Of a stretch of DNA of 64,000 bases, positions 62,460 through 64,000 are shown piece after piece. A program made the position numbers and the translations under genes. The stretch spans positions 26,896,001 to 26,960,000 of the forward strand of contig CM060070.1 of assembly GCA_030533445.1 (NCBI GenBank). Direction: 5' to 3'. The number at the start of each line of letters is the position of its first letter. Positions within the stretch are counted from its first letter, which is position 1. The DNA comes from Cyprinodon diabolis (taxonomy: Eukaryota > Chordata > Actinopteri > Cyprinodontiformes > Cyprinodontidae). The notes beneath the pieces were generated by a model. That model was given only the letters and a program-made list of their open reading frames with translations, did not search any database and was not told where the DNA came from.

Positions 62460-62914
62460 GTATGTGGACAAAAAACACATCATATAAATATGGTTAGCAT
62501 TAATTTACACACTGCTTTCTACTAGATGAAATATCATTTTATAAGTTAAAACTGTCAAACTAGAAACAGAATGGTTTACAAACTAGTTGTGTGTAGTGAC
62601 CTATTTCATTCTGAAATGCAAAAAGGTTGAACTACAAAATAGGAAAAATGAACCCCAAACTTTATTGTAGATGTGCAAAGATGTCTCTAATTTAATATTG
62701 TTTTGATCACTTTTTTTTTAAAATTAACAATCGTAGGTATAATTCATAGATGTAAGATCCCCTAGCCCCTCCCCCTGAACAGAAGGACACGCCCCTTTTA
62801 ATTTCTCTCCTCAGGCACATCAGAATTGTAAACAGATCAGGTGAATCCAGGAGCAGACTAGTGCACCATATTGTACTCGTTTCTATAAGGCAGAAAACCC
62901 CAGCTGATAAAACC

Positions 62915-62926
62915 ATGTCTGTAAGT

Positions 62927-62957
<31 letters not shown>

Positions 62958-63747
62958 TATATGTATCAAGGTTTATCTTTGTTCTATTATTTTTATGTTA
63001 TGATTGTGTTTCTGTTCTTACAAACATACTGCTTTTCACTGCACATTTTGAAAACAGATATACATTAAGTTAGAACATGAATTTCTTTGCACTGTAAAAT
63101 GCTATTTTTCAAAGAGCTGTAATAAGTTATCCATTTAATTTCCTATACTTGTTATAAATGATGTTGGAACTTGTCCGGGCATGTTTCTTCAACTGGTAAT
63201 TCATTCATAGCACTGTAGGGGGCAGTAAAACTCCAGCAAAGGTTTGGGCTCAGGTTCCCTGGGACCTGACCTCAAAGTATTAAATCAAATGTAAAGATTG
63301 ACCTTTGCAGCTGGCCAAGGATTTGATGCACCCTAGTCTTTTAGAGGAGAGGAGGAAACACAAGAAGAAGAGGCTGGTGCAGAGGCCTGACTCATACTTC
63401 ATGGATGTCAAATGCCTTGGTAAGTGTTTCTCCAAAGCTGCATAAAGCAACACAAGTCCTATAAATTACTAATATTTCTGGTTTTATTTCATTAGGCTGC
63501 TACAGAATCTCCACAATCTTCAGCCATGCCCAAACAGTGGTGACCTGCCCAGGCTGCTCGGTTATCCTCTGCATGCCACAAGGGGGGAAATGCAGACTGA
63601 CAGCAGGTAGGATCAGCATTTAAAACCAGTGCTAATGTAATAGAAAAATAAAAGAAGCCGTATCGATTATATGCATACATGTCAGGGAGATGCCTACATT
63701 ATTATGTTCTCTATTTAGGCTGTGCCTTCAGGAAAAAAAGTCCCTGA
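62915..63747 (+). CDS. rps27l: RPS27/RPS27L-like 40S ribosomal protein eS27 paralogue
   Basis: eS27 is a small zinc-ribbon protein of the 40S subunit. Exons: 62915-62920, 63311-63419, 63496-63606 and 63719-63747. They join in frame to 84 aa, exactly the family length, with a first exon of just ATG TCT, the usual eS27 arrangement. Seen: [26 protein letters not shown], and the C4 zinc ribbon CLGC and CPGC (37/40 and 56/59) with FSHAQTVV between. It differs from vertebrate RPS27/RPS27L at about two dozen positions (for example [17 protein letters not shown] at the end), which is a lot for a ribosomal protein. The symbol is a best guess from HPSL and linkage to a Rab8 gene. Introns and an absence of stops argue against a processed pseudogene. 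Confidence 0.85.
62930..62963. repeat. (A)n(TA)n tract in rps27-like intron 1
   Basis: A short run of A followed by about 11 TA units. Confidence 0.9.
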
Positions 63748-64000
63748 GCTGTGATTTGCCATGATATCCACTAGGAGGCAGCAAAATGGACCATAAAATG
63801 ACTGGATCTGAGCCACCCTCCCAATGTGGCTTGGAGGTGTCATGCCTGAACTATCTGCATCTTGAATTTGGGGATGTTTTTAATCCTACTGTGGGTTTTA
63901 ATGAAAACACAAATGGAGGAACATGCTTGTACGCTAAATTCAAAGTAAAATGTATGAGGATAATTGTCTATCCCCAGAATAGAATACCTCAAAATGCAGG
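63748..64000 (+). other. Downstream of rps27-like gene
   Basis: Non-coding sequence after the stop; no AATAAA is seen right behind it, but it runs to the window edge. Confidence 0.3.

Overview
The window is eukaryotic and almost certainly from a teleost fish, probably a percomorph of the killifish/livebearer/medaka type (the lineage is inferred from repeat style only). Genes are split by introns with GT-AG borders. Intergenic and intronic DNA is AT-rich and full of fish-type L2, RTE-like and Rex-like LINE fragments, tRNA-derived SINEs, Tc1-like, Harbinger-like and hAT-like relics, and simple repeats.

Five protein-coding genes were assembled exon by exon; each model keeps one reading frame and reaches a stop. 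On the minus strand, in transcription order from the right: rab8a (60436 to 53484; 8 exons, 206 aa), an HSH2D-type SH2 adaptor (44324 to 38915; 5 coding exons, 365 aa), tax1bp3/TIP-1 (33258 to 27546; 4 exons, 128 aa) and an excitatory amino-acid transporter, best called slc1a6/EAAT4 (16436 to 7348; 10 coding exons, 562 aa). On the plus strand at the right edge is a divergent RPS27/RPS27L-like ribosomal protein (62915 to 63747; 4 exons, 84 aa), head-to-head with rab8a.

The order RAB8A then HSH2D in the same direction matches human 19p13.1, where SLC1A6 also lies. The head-to-head RPS27-like/RAB8 pair mirrors human RPS27L/RAB8B on 15q22, so it looks like the other half of an old duplicated block. 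TAX1BP3 maps to 17p13 in human and is an extra member here.

Layout: 1-6200 holds an L2 LINE and transposon relics. 6200-16480 is slc1a6 with its probable 3' UTR. 16480-27100 is a large intergenic space with a (GATA)n tract and two possible 5' exons. 27112-33440 is tax1bp3 and its promoter, with several transposons in its introns. 33440-38900 holds a degraded LINE and a SINE. 38915-44700 is hsh2d with a LINE in one intron. 45043-46201 is a Harbinger-like element with TAA target duplications. 46200-52000 is repeats. 52000-60600 is rab8a with its probable long 3' UTR and promoter. 60600-64000 is an L2 tail, an orphan exon-like segment and the rps27-like gene. The genes do not form a pathway; their proximity is inherited synteny. 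The most notable items are an 87-bp in-frame, stop-free intron inside the hsh2d SH2 domain, a 666-bp long-TIR element with a perfect 9-bp target duplication and an internal minisatellite, and the unusual RPS27 paralogue.
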